A stretch of DNA of 18,091 bases. Origin: an uncultured Bacteroidota bacterium (lineage in GTDB: Bacteria > Bacteroidota > Bacteroidia > Flavobacteriales > Flavobacteriaceae). Location of the stretch: NCBI GenBank assembly GCA_902610105.1, contig CACLUN010000015.1:1-18091 (forward strand), written 5' to 3'. The notes beneath the pieces were generated by a model. The model was not told where the DNA came from. It saw nothing but the letters and a program-made list of their open reading frames with translations, and did no database searches. How positions within the stretch are numbered: the stretch's first letter is position 1; each line of letters starts with the position of its first letter. Positions 1-6,724 of this stretch are shown here, one piece after another. A program made the position numbers and the translations under genes.

Positions 1-284
1 TTCATTGGATTAAATCCCAAATTACTGCTAAGAATAGCTTTTTCGATATCTTGTAATTTATCTTTCTCCCAAGGTTGGATTGAGATAGTTTGAGAGTCTG
101 GGGTATTTATGTTAGAAATCTGGCTGAGGGGTGTCATAACTCCGTAATATTCAACATTAACAGATGATAACATATTAGGATTTGCTTTACCAGCTCTAAT
201 ATTTACAAGTTCTTTTTCTAAATATATAATTGAATTATCCATTAATTCTTTTGAGCTTTCAATGATAAAATCTAATTCTTCCAT
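1..284 (-). CDS. frr: Ribosome recycling factor (RRF), 3' part outside window
   Basis: RRF releases the ribosome from mRNA after termination, together with EF-G. Only the first 94 codons are in the window; the gene continues past base 1. It starts at ATG 284. The visible protein has the RRF signature segments: RAGKANP (residues 30-36), a YYG..TPL block (46-53), a PD (62-63) and the IQPWEK segment (69-74), followed by IEKAI and SNLG. The start codon lies one base after the pyrH stop (TAA at 286-288), so translational coupling to pyrH is likely. It is the last visible gene of the minus-strand operon rplM-rpsI-rpsB-tsf-pyrH-frr. Identity is near certain; only the truncation is a limitation. Confidence 0.95.
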   Translation of the reverse strand, partial: MEELDFIIESSKELMDNSIIYLEKELVNIRAGKANPNMLSSVNVEYYGVMTPLSQISNINTPDSQTISIQPWEKDKLQDIEKAILSSNLGFNPM

Positions 285-285
285 A

Positions 286-990
286 TTAATTTACTATTGT
301 ACCAACCTCATTTCCATTAATAATTTTTTTAAGATTACCTGGTTTATTCATATTAAAAACAATAATTGGTAATTCATTTTCTTTACTTAAAGTGAATGCC
401 GTTGAATCCATAACTTTAAGCTTTTTATCTATTGCTTCATCATAACTAATCTGCTTAAATTTAACGGCATCTTTATTTTTTTCAGGATCATTATTGTATA
501 TACCATCTACTCTTGTCCCTTTTAATATAACATCCGCATTTATTTCAATAGCCCTTAATACTGCGGCTGAGTCTGTTGTAAAAAAAGGATTCCCCGTGCC
601 TGCACTAAATATTACAACTCTTTTCTTTTCCAAATGCCTAACAGCTTTTCTTTTAATGTAAGGTTCAGCAACGGCCTCAATTTTAAAAGCAGTTTGTAAT
701 CTAGTCTGCACTTTAAGATCTTCAAGACTGCTTTGAAGTGCTAATCCATTGATTACAGTTGCAAGCATTCCCATATAATCTGCCTGTACCCTATCAATTC
801 CATTACTTGCACCAGAAACACCTCTAAAAATATTACCTCCACCAATTACAATTGCAATCTCAACGCCAGTATCAACAACCTCTTTAATCTCTTCACTGTA
901 CGCAAGGATTCTTTTTGGATCAACACCATGAGATTTTTCACCCAATAATGCTTCACCGCTCAACTTTAATAAAACTCTTTTATAAGACAC
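286..990 (-). CDS. pyrH: UMP kinase (uridylate kinase)
   Basis: This cytosolic enzyme phosphorylates UMP to UDP with ATP, in pyrimidine nucleotide synthesis. At 234 aa it has the normal length of the hexameric bacterial amino-acid-kinase-fold enzyme. Visible motifs are KLSGEAL near the N-terminus (residues 9-15), the GGGN nucleotide loop (50-53) and the [13 protein letters not shown] segment (131-143). The start codon is GTG (CAC on the plus strand at 988-990). An in-frame TAA four codons upstream (1000-1002) excludes any longer start, and the N-terminus [10 protein letters not shown] matches the family. It lies between tsf (63-base gap containing an inverted repeat) and frr (1-base gap). The pairing of pyrH with frr and tsf is conserved in many bacteria. 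Confidence 0.97.
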   Translation of the reverse strand: MSYKRVLLKLSGEALLGEKSHGVDPKRILAYSEEIKEVVDTGVEIAIVIGGGNIFRGVSGASNGIDRVQADYMGMLATVINGLALQSSLEDLKVQTRLQTAFKIEAVAEPYIKRKAVRHLEKKRVVIFSAGTGNPFFTTDSAAVLRAIEINADVILKGTRVDGIYNNDPEKNKDAVKFKQISYDEAIDKKLKVMDSTAFTLSKENELPIIVFNMNKPGNLKKIINGNEVGTIVN

Positions 991-994
991 TTTA

Positions 995-1018
995 TATGAT
1001 TATGTAAATATAATCATA
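995..1018 (-). promoter_or_regulatory. Inverted repeat next to the pyrH start codon
   Basis: A perfect 9-base inverted repeat (TATGATTAT / ATAATCATA) with a 6-base loop lies in the tsf-pyrH gap. Its lower end is four bases from the GTG start of pyrH. In RNA it would form an all-A/U-rich hairpin near the ribosome entry site. It lacks a GC core and a T tract, so it is not a standard terminator. A protein-binding palindrome or chance in AT-rich DNA are alternatives. The stem also contains an ATG opening a five-codon reading frame (MIIFT) that ends 9 bases before the pyrH start. Confidence 0.35.
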
Positions 1019-1053
1019 CTATTTCAATAAGGTGTTTTGATTTATTTTAAAAA

Positions 1054-1878
1054 TTAAACCAGGGCAACGCGTTTGAAATCTGTTATTTTACAGTCTTGGT
1101 TAACAGACTTGACGTAGTCATTAATACTTGATTTATTGTCTTTTATATAGGCCTGGTTAATTAAAGTATTTTCTTTGAAAAACTTTTTTAATTTGCCTTT
1201 AGCTATATTATCTAACATGGCTTCAGGCTTCCCTTCTGTTCTTAATTGTTCTTTTGCAATTTCAATTTCCTTTTCAATAATATCCTTACTGACACCATCT
1301 TCATTTAATGCAATAGGGTTCATAGCTGCAACTTGCATAGCAATATTTTTTGATAATTCTTCCGAACCTTCAAATTTATTTGAGAGACCAACCAATGTAC
1401 CAATCTTGTTTCCCGAATGAATATAAAATCCTACATACTCTGAATTAATTAATTCGAAAGATCCAATCTCCAATTTTTCTCCAATAACACCAGTCTGTTC
1501 AATAAGTTTTTCACTTACATTCATTGATTCGTATTCTGATGACAAAAGCTCTTCAATTGATGAACAATTGATTGCGATTCTGCACAATGATTTTGCAAAT
1601 TCAATAAAAGACTCATTTTTTGCTACAAAATCTGTTTCACAATTTAATGATATAACAACACCTTTGTTCATACTATCATTAACCATAGCCATGACAGCTC
1701 CTTCACTTGATTCACGATCCGCTCTTTTGGCAGCAACTTTTTGGCCTTTTTTTCTTAAGTTTTCGATAGCAACCTCAAAATCTCCACCAGCCTCAACAAG
1801 AGCCTTTTTGCAATCCATCATCCCAGCTCCGGTTGCTTTTCTTAATTTATTAACTTCAGCAGCAGTGATATTACTCAT
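1054..1878 (-). CDS. tsf: Translation elongation factor Ts
   Basis: EF-Ts is the guanine nucleotide exchange factor that recycles EF-Tu-GDP. The protein is 274 aa, normal for the family. It has the N-terminal UBA-like domain (residues 1-50, including LRKATGAGMMDCKKAL) and the core with the TDFVAKN exchange motif. The start is set at ATG 1878. The frame stays open upstream to 1953, but that would add 25 lysine-rich residues and overlap the end of rpsB; MSNITAAEV is the family N-terminus. The start lies four bases after the rpsB stop, so the two genes are almost certainly cotranscribed and coupled. rpsB-tsf is one of the most conserved bacterial gene pairs. Confidence 0.97.
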   Translation of the reverse strand: MSNITAAEVNKLRKATGAGMMDCKKALVEAGGDFEVAIENLRKKGQKVAAKRADRESSEGAVMAMVNDSMNKGVVISLNCETDFVAKNESFIEFAKSLCRIAINCSSIEELLSSEYESMNVSEKLIEQTGVIGEKLEIGSFELINSEYVGFYIHSGNKIGTLVGLSNKFEGSEELSKNIAMQVAAMNPIALNEDGVSKDIIEKEIEIAKEQLRTEGKPEAMLDNIAKGKLKKFFKENTLINQAYIKDNKSSINDYVKSVNQDCKITDFKRVALV

Positions 1879-1882
1879 AATT

Positions 1883-2641
1883 TTATTTTTTATCCTTGTT
1901 TTCAGTTTGATCATCTCCTTTTTCTTTTTTGGCCTCACTTTCAATTTTTTCATTTTCCCTTATTGAAAGACCTTTTTTAATTGATTCAGTGATGTACTTT
2001 AATATAATCTCAATTGACTTTGTTGCATCATCATTTGCCGGTATTCCAAAATTAACTTGATTGGGATCTGTATTAGTATCAACCAGAGCAAAAATTGGAA
2101 TATTTAATTTATTTGCTTCTCTAACAGCAATATGTTCTCTTCTAATATCTACGACAAATAATGCCCCTGGAAGCCTAGTCATTGAAGTTATAGATCCTAA
2201 ATTTTTTTCAAGCTTAGCCCTAGTTCGGTCAACTCTTAATTTTTCTTTTTTAGAGAGAGTTTCAAAAGTACCATCTTCTTTAGTTCTATCAATTGCTGAC
2301 ATCTTTTTTACAGCCTTTCTAATTGTAACAAAATTTGTTAACATTCCACCAGGCCATCTTTCCGTAATGTAGGGCATATTAACCTCTGCTGCACTTTTTG
2401 CTACAATATCCTTCGCTTGTTTTTTTGTTGCAACAAACAAAATTTTTCTTCCAGATGAGGAAATTTTTTCTAGTGCTCCACAAGCTTCCTCAAGCTTATT
2501 GATAGTCTTATATAGATTAATTATGTGAATGCCATTTTTTTCTGAGTATATAAATGGTGACATACTAGGATTCCATTTTCTGGTTAAGTGACCAAAGTGA
2601 ACTCCTGCTTTTACTAACTCTTTTATTTCAATTTTACTCAT
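1883..2641 (-). CDS. rpsB: 30S ribosomal protein S2
   Basis: S2 binds late to the 30S subunit on the solvent side, near the mRNA exit. It is 252 aa, starting at ATG 2641. Family segments visible are VKAGVHFGH near the N-terminus, RWNP-like KWNP, ERWPGGMLTNF in the middle, and the RLPGALFVVD / PIFALVDTNTDP blocks. The C-terminus ends in a charged, lysine- and glutamate-rich tail of about 25 residues, beyond the conserved core. It follows rpsI after an unusually long 95-base gap holding a structured leader, and precedes tsf by four bases. That layout suggests rpsB and tsf may be controlled separately from rplM-rpsI. Confidence 0.98.
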   Translation of the reverse strand: MSKIEIKELVKAGVHFGHLTRKWNPSMSPFIYSEKNGIHIINLYKTINKLEEACGALEKISSSGRKILFVATKKQAKDIVAKSAAEVNMPYITERWPGGMLTNFVTIRKAVKKMSAIDRTKEDGTFETLSKKEKLRVDRTRAKLEKNLGSITSMTRLPGALFVVDIRREHIAVREANKLNIPIFALVDTNTDPNQVNFGIPANDDATKSIEIILKYITESIKKGLSIRENEKIESEAKKEKGDDQTENKDKK

Positions 2642-2708
2642 ATTATTTAGTTTACGTTCTTGATATTTAGCAACAAACTATTAAGCTTGTTTAGATGCTA
2701 AACTAAAT
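2642..2708 (-). promoter_or_regulatory. Candidate structured mRNA leader of rpsB
   Basis: The rpsI-rpsB gap contains a perfect 10-base complementary pair. ATTTAGTTTA (minus strand, 2708-2699) can pair with TAAACTAAAT (2654-2645), which ends three bases before the rpsB ATG. Inside the enclosed region a second hairpin can form between 2685-2675 and 2668-2659, with one mismatch and one bulge. A competing hairpin, GTTTAG-CAT-CTAAAC (2703-2689), uses part of the same 5' arm, so the two folds exclude each other. Such start-proximal, mutually exclusive stems are typical of autogenous ribosomal-protein leaders, and S2 is known to repress its own operon in E. coli. Regulation here is inference; AT-rich DNA produces chance stems. 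Confidence 0.45.
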
Positions 2709-2736
2709 TTCAATAAGAAAAAAAGTTGATAAAAAA

Positions 2737-3123
2737 TTATCTCTTTGAAAACTGAAATTTCTTTCTCGCTTTCTTTTGACCAAACTTTTTTCTCTCAACC
2801 ATTCTTGGATCTCTTGTTAATAAGCCTAGTTTTTTTAATGCAGACTTATTCTCATCAGACATTTCTGAAAGAGCTCTAGAAATCGCTAATCTTATTGCTT
2901 CTACTTGACCAGTTATTCCACCACCATAAACATTAACAGATAAATCGAATTTACCTAGGTTATCAGTTATTTTAAAAGGTTGTAAAATTTTATACTGGAG
3001 AGAAGTCGTTGGAAAATAATCTTTAAAATCTTTTCCGTTAACAGTGTACTTGTCTTTACCCTTTGAAAGGTATATTCTAGCAACTGATGTTTTTCTTCTA
3101 CCTATTTTATGAATTACTTCCAC
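2737..3123 (-). CDS. rpsI: 30S ribosomal protein S9
   Basis: S9 belongs to the head of the 30S subunit; its C-terminal tail reaches the P-site tRNA. The 128-aa protein starts M-E-V-I-H-K-I-G-R-R-K-T and ends in the basic tail KKARKKFQFSKR with the terminal K-R typical of S9. The start codon is GTG (3121-3123), supported by agreement of the N-terminus with flavobacterial S9 and by lying two bases after the rplM stop (TAG at 3126-3128). rplM-rpsI is a near-universal pair, so the two are cotranscribed and probably translationally coupled. No promoter or terminator is visible between them. Confidence 0.97.
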   Translation of the reverse strand: MEVIHKIGRRKTSVARIYLSKGKDKYTVNGKDFKDYFPTTSLQYKILQPFKITDNLGKFDLSVNVYGGGITGQVEAIRLAISRALSEMSDENKSALKKLGLLTRDPRMVERKKFGQKKARKKFQFSKR

Positions 3124-3125
3124 AA

Positions 3126-3578
3126 CTAAAATTCATTTATATTAATTGACTCTGGATTTTGAGAATTTTGATTATGATTTTCGTCATTATAAACTCTCAA
3201 GTTCTTGAAGATTGCTGCGCCTAGCTTATTTTTAGGCAACATTCCTTTCACAGCTTTTTCAATTAAAATTGAAGGGCTTTTAGCAAAAACTTCCTTTGCA
3301 GTTTTAATTTTTTGACCTCCAGGATAACCAGAATGACTTACATATGTTTTGTTATCCCATTTATTTCCTGAAAGATTTACTTTTTTGGCATTGATCACTA
3401 CAACATTGTCTCCACAATCTACGTGAGGGGTAAAGGATGCTTTGTGTTTCCCTCTCAAAATTTTTGCAATATTAGAACACATTCTTCCAAGATTTTGGTC
3501 AGTAGCATCTACTAGAAACCATTTTTTCTTTACATCTTCTTTTCTTAGAGATAATGTTTTAAAACTATTTGAATTCAA
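3126..3578 (-). CDS. rplM: 50S ribosomal protein L13, TTG start
   Basis: L13 is an early-assembling 50S protein. Family blocks are clear: FLVDA near the N-terminus, HVDCGDNVVVINAKKV, HSGYPGGQK and VKGMLPKNKLG. No ATG or GTG occurs in the frame before the conserved core. The frame is open from a TTG at 3602, but that TTG lies inside the predicted -7 element of the promoter. The TTG at 3578 gives 150 aa with N-terminus M-N-S-N-S-F-K-T-L-S, which aligns position for position with the remembered flavobacterial start MDTLSYKTVS. I therefore place the start at 3578. It is the first gene of the ribosomal operon and is followed two bases later by rpsI. Confidence 0.93.
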   Translation of the reverse strand: MNSNSFKTLSLRKEDVKKKWFLVDATDQNLGRMCSNIAKILRGKHKASFTPHVDCGDNVVVINAKKVNLSGNKWDNKTYVSHSGYPGGQKIKTAKEVFAKSPSILIEKAVKGMLPKNKLGAAIFKNLRVYNDENHNQNSQNPESININEF

Positions 3579-3599
3579 ATCAATTAATTTGTTGGCCAG

Positions 3600-3630
3600 C
3601 AAAACTACAATAAATAATCAAAAATGCAAA
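3600..3630 (-). promoter_or_regulatory. Bacteroidota-type promoter of the rplM operon
   Basis: On the minus strand TTTG (3630-3627) is followed after exactly 19 bases by TAGTTTTG (3607-3600). This fits the -33 TTTG / -7 TAnnTTTG consensus of the Bacteroidota primary sigma factor. Transcription would begin around 3593-3596, giving a 5' leader of roughly 15-18 bases before the TTG start at 3578. The site sits in the gap between the polA stop and rplM, so the ribosomal operon need not rely on polA transcription. Confidence 0.75.
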
Positions 3631-3655
3631 TCTTTCATCTATAAAAGAAGATTTT

Positions 3656-6295
3656 TTAATGAGCTTCAAGCCAGTTATTTCCTATACCTAAATCAACTGT
3701 TAATGGAACTTTGAGTTTATATGCATTTTCCATCTTATCAATTATTATTTTTTTTATCACATCAACTTCCACAATTGGGACATCGAAAACAAGTTCATCG
3801 TGAACTTGTAAAATAAGTTTTGATTTAAGTGAATTATTTTTTATTTCATCATTGATTTTAATCATAGATAACTTTATAATATCAGCTGCACTTCCCTGTA
3901 CAGGTGTATTGACAGCATTCCTTTCAGCTGATGATCTAATCATTCCATTTCTTGAATTTATGTCATTTAAGAATCTTTTTCTCCCTAGAATTGTTTGTAC
4001 AAACCCATTTTCTCTAGCAAAACTGATTTGATTGCTAATAAATTCCTTTAATGCTGGGTATGAATTGTAATAGTTATCAATTATTATCTTTGATTCTGAT
4101 CGACTAAGATTTGTTTGGTTACTTAGCCCAAATGCAGAAACTCCATAAATAATTCCAAAATTCACAATTTTTGCATGACTCCTTTGTTCTCTTGTGACTT
4201 TTCTTAAATCAACATTAAATACTTTAGCAGCTGTTGAAGCATGAATATCTTGATTATTGTTGAAAGCATTAATCATGTTTTCATCGCCACTCATCGAGGC
4301 AATAACTCTGAGCTCAATCTGCGAATAATCTGCAGAAATTAATACACTATTATTATCACTTGATGTAAATGCTTTTCTTATTAATCTTCCATTGGAAGTC
4401 CTTATTGGTATATTTTGAAGATTGGGATTATTACTACTTAACCTTCCTGTTGATGTATTAGTTTGATTAAATATTGAATGAATTTTTTTTGTCTTAATAT
4501 CAACTTGATTTGGAAGAGCATTTACATATGTTGACATTAACTTTTGTAACGATCTCCAATCCAATATTTTAGTTACAATTTCATGTTTTTTAGAAAGTTT
4601 TGAAAGAGTTTCCTCTGAGGTTGAGTATTGACCTGTTTTTGTTTTTTTTGGATTTGACTCTATTTTAAGATCATCAAATAATATTTCTCCAAGTTGTTTT
4701 GGTGAGGCTAGATTGAATGGTTTTTTACAAAAATTAAAAATGTAATTTTCCAAATCATCTAGATTTACTTGAAACTGAACTTTAATTTCATGAATTAATT
4801 TCTCATCTAATTTTACCCCACTGTATTCCATTTGTGTTAGGACACTAGACAAAGGCATTTCTAAATCATAAAATAAATTAATCAGATTATTCTTGATTAA
4901 ACCTTTATCAAGAAGATTGTATAGTTTATTTATTAGAACAACCTGTGAAGTAGATTCAAGTTCAGTTAATTCATTGTTTAAATTTGTTTTAATTATAGAT
5001 TCTATATCATCTCTTCTTGAACTGTCAATAAGGTAATTTGCAATCTTAATATCAAAGAAATTGCTATTAAAATCTATATTATTTTTAAGAAGTTCTTTTA
5101 AAAATACTTTGTGATCGTAGATTATTTTCAGTGATTTGCTTTGAAATAAAGGTTTGATACTATTAATTACTTTGGATAATTCTGAATACTCAAATTTAAT
5201 GTAATATGAAACTTCGGTATTTAAACAAAATGAGATAAATGAATTATCTTTTTCAAAACAATAGTCAATTGCAACTGATTTTTCAGATAATATTTTTTCA
5301 ATTAACAGTTCTGTACCTAGCTTTGATTCAATTTTTTGACTAAAAGTTTTAATATTATTTTCTTGTTTAAAATCAAATTCAAGGTTTTGTTTGTCTTCTT
5401 CTTCATCGACAGATTTAACAAATAGTTTTAAATAGTTTTCTTTTAATCTCTTAAACTCTAATTCATTAAAAATTGACAATATTTTTTCAGAATTAGAATT
5501 ACTAATTTTTAATTCTTCTATTGAATATTTAATTGGAACATCTGTAATAATTGTTGCAAGTTTCTTGGATAATAGACCTAATTCCTTATTACTTGAGATT
5601 TTTTCTTTTAATTTACCCTTGATATCCTCTAAATTTTCATATAAATTTTCAATAGAACCATATTCTTTAATAAATTTTTTTGCTGTCTTTTCACCAACAC
5701 CAGGTAAGCCAGGAATATTATCAACTGAATCTCCCATCATCCCTAAGAAATCAATCACCTGAAGAGGGTTGTTTACTTCAAATTTATTTTTTACTTCATC
5801 GATTCCCCATATTTCAATTCCATTTCCGAATCTTGCAGGTTTATAGAGCAAGGTAGAATCTGTAACCAATTGAGCAAAATCTTTGTCAGGAGTGACCATA
5901 TATGTTATTAACCCTTCTTTCTCAGCTTTTTTAGCTACAGTTCCAATAATATCATCAGCTTCATAACCACTGAGTTCAAGTATTGTAATTCCTAACTGTG
6001 TTAAAATTTCTTGAATAATTGGTACTGAATCTAAAATAGGTTCAGGTGTTGAGTCTCTGTTTGCCTTGTAGTCTTCAAATATCTCAATTCTATCACTTGA
6101 TCCACCTTTATCAAAAACAACAGAGAAATAGTCTGGATTTTCTCTTTTTAAAATATCAAAAATTGAGTTTAAAAAACCCATTATTGCACTAGTATCAAAT
6201 CCTTTTGAATTTATTCTAGGATTTTTAATAAAGGCGTAATATGCTCTGTATATTAGCGCATAAGCATCAATTAAAAATAACTTTTTTTTCGACAT
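3656..6295 (-). CDS. polA: DNA polymerase I, proofreading site degenerate
   Basis: Pol I fills gaps and removes RNA primers during replication and repair. The 879-aa protein starts at ATG 6295. It has a 5'-nuclease domain (about 1-290, with LIDAYALIYRAYYA, GYEADDIIGT, TPDKDFAQLV and the GLPGVGEKTA helix-turn-helix), a 3'-5' exonuclease-like domain (about 320-490) and a polymerase domain. Polymerase motif A has D656 in SADYSQIELR, motif B has K709 to G718 (KIVNFGIIYG, F713), and motif C is H832-D833-E834. In the exonuclease-like domain the expected Asp-X-Glu is D344-Y-C346, and the second and third acidic positions are not recognisable, so proofreading is probably lost. It diverges from the thioredoxin-like gene, each with a TAnnTTTG element. 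Confidence 0.97.
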   Translation of the reverse strand: MSKKKLFLIDAYALIYRAYYAFIKNPRINSKGFDTSAIMGFLNSIFDILKRENPDYFSVVFDKGGSSDRIEIFEDYKANRDSTPEPILDSVPIIQEILTQLGITILELSGYEADDIIGTVAKKAEKEGLITYMVTPDKDFAQLVTDSTLLYKPARFGNGIEIWGIDEVKNKFEVNNPLQVIDFLGMMGDSVDNIPGLPGVGEKTAKKFIKEYGSIENLYENLEDIKGKLKEKISSNKELGLLSKKLATIITDVPIKYSIEELKISNSNSEKILSIFNELEFKRLKENYLKLFVKSVDEEEDKQNLEFDFKQENNIKTFSQKIESKLGTELLIEKILSEKSVAIDYCFEKDNSFISFCLNTEVSYYIKFEYSELSKVINSIKPLFQSKSLKIIYDHKVFLKELLKNNIDFNSNFFDIKIANYLIDSSRRDDIESIIKTNLNNELTELESTSQVVLINKLYNLLDKGLIKNNLINLFYDLEMPLSSVLTQMEYSGVKLDEKLIHEIKVQFQVNLDDLENYIFNFCKKPFNLASPKQLGEILFDDLKIESNPKKTKTGQYSTSEETLSKLSKKHEIVTKILDWRSLQKLMSTYVNALPNQVDIKTKKIHSIFNQTNTSTGRLSSNNPNLQNIPIRTSNGRLIRKAFTSSDNNSVLISADYSQIELRVIASMSGDENMINAFNNNQDIHASTAAKVFNVDLRKVTREQRSHAKIVNFGIIYGVSAFGLSNQTNLSRSESKIIIDNYYNSYPALKEFISNQISFARENGFVQTILGRKRFLNDINSRNGMIRSSAERNAVNTPVQGSAADIIKLSMIKINDEIKNNSLKSKLILQVHDELVFDVPIVEVDVIKKIIIDKMENAYKLKVPLTVDLGIGNNWLEAH

Positions 6296-6314
6296 TAATA
6301 CAGTAACTAAAATA

Positions 6315-6322
6315 CAAACTTA
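6315..6322 (-). promoter_or_regulatory. -7 element of the polA promoter
   Basis: TAAGTTTG on the minus strand matches TAnnTTTG fully and lies 20 bases upstream of the polA ATG. No good TTTG is seen at the expected -33 distance, so the call rests on the -7 box and its position. Confidence 0.5.
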
Positions 6323-6399
6323 TCATCTATTTTTCTGATATTTAATATGAAATAAAAACCCAGTTAACTTTATTTAAATCAGTAGTTTATAAAAAATGT

Positions 6400-6407
6400 T
6401 ATTTTTG
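6400..6407 (+). promoter_or_regulatory. -7 element upstream of the thioredoxin-like gene
   Basis: TATTTTTG matches TAnnTTTG fully and lies 20 bases upstream of the ATG at 6428, the same spacing as on the polA side of this divergent region. The -33 region is weak, with only TTTA-like sequence. Confidence 0.5.
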
Positions 6408-6427
6408 CCCTATTAAGATTTAATAAT

Positions 6428-6724
6428 ATGTCAAAATTTGGTGAACTAATAGATTCTGAATTGCCAATACTGTTGGATTTTTACACTGAGTGGAATGAAT
6501 CATCAACTTCAATGCATCCAGTACTGAAGGATGTTGCAGCAGCTATTGGAGACAAAGCAAAGGTTATTAAAATTAATGTAGATAAAAATAATGAATTAGC
6601 ACAAGCACTGAGGATTAAAGGATTACCGACATTGATGATCTATAAATCTGGTGAAATGGTTTGGCGTCAAAGTGGAGAACAAGATGCAAATACATTAATT
6701 AACTTAATAAATGAGTTTATTTAA
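6428..6724 (+). CDS. Cysteine-free thioredoxin-fold protein
   Basis: This 98-aa protein is about the size of a bare thioredoxin domain and has no signal peptide, so it is probably cytosolic. The thioredoxin frame is clear: DFYTEW (17-22) corresponds to the usual D-F-W-A-x-W, HPVLKDVA follows helix 1, KINVD matches the central strand, and GLPTLMIY keeps the cis-proline (P67). The redox motif C-G-P-C is replaced by N23-E-S-S26, and there is no cysteine in the protein. It therefore cannot be a disulfide reductase; a binding or scaffold role is possible. I recall similar cysteine-free proteins in flavobacteria. Its last 8 bases overlap the 3' end of the convergent DUF2723 gene. Confidence 0.9.
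   Translation: MSKFGELIDSELPILLDFYTEWNESSTSMHPVLKDVAAAIGDKAKVIKINVDKNNELAQALRIKGLPTLMIYKSGEMVWRQSGEQDANTLINLINEFI

Noticed and set aside
1879..1953. Longer EF-Ts starting at 1953
   Set aside because: The extra 25 residues are lysine-rich out-of-frame reading of the rpsB 3' end; the family N-terminus begins at 1878.
1568..1966. Plus-strand open frame inside tsf
   Set aside because: It is the antisense of a certain EF-Ts gene, is rich in F/I/S as antisense frames of AT-rich genes are, and shows no domain.
2671..2682. Possible -7 element TAATAGTTTG before rpsB
   Set aside because: The spacing inside the element is wrong (TA plus one or four bases before TTTG) and there is no -33 TTTG at a suitable distance.
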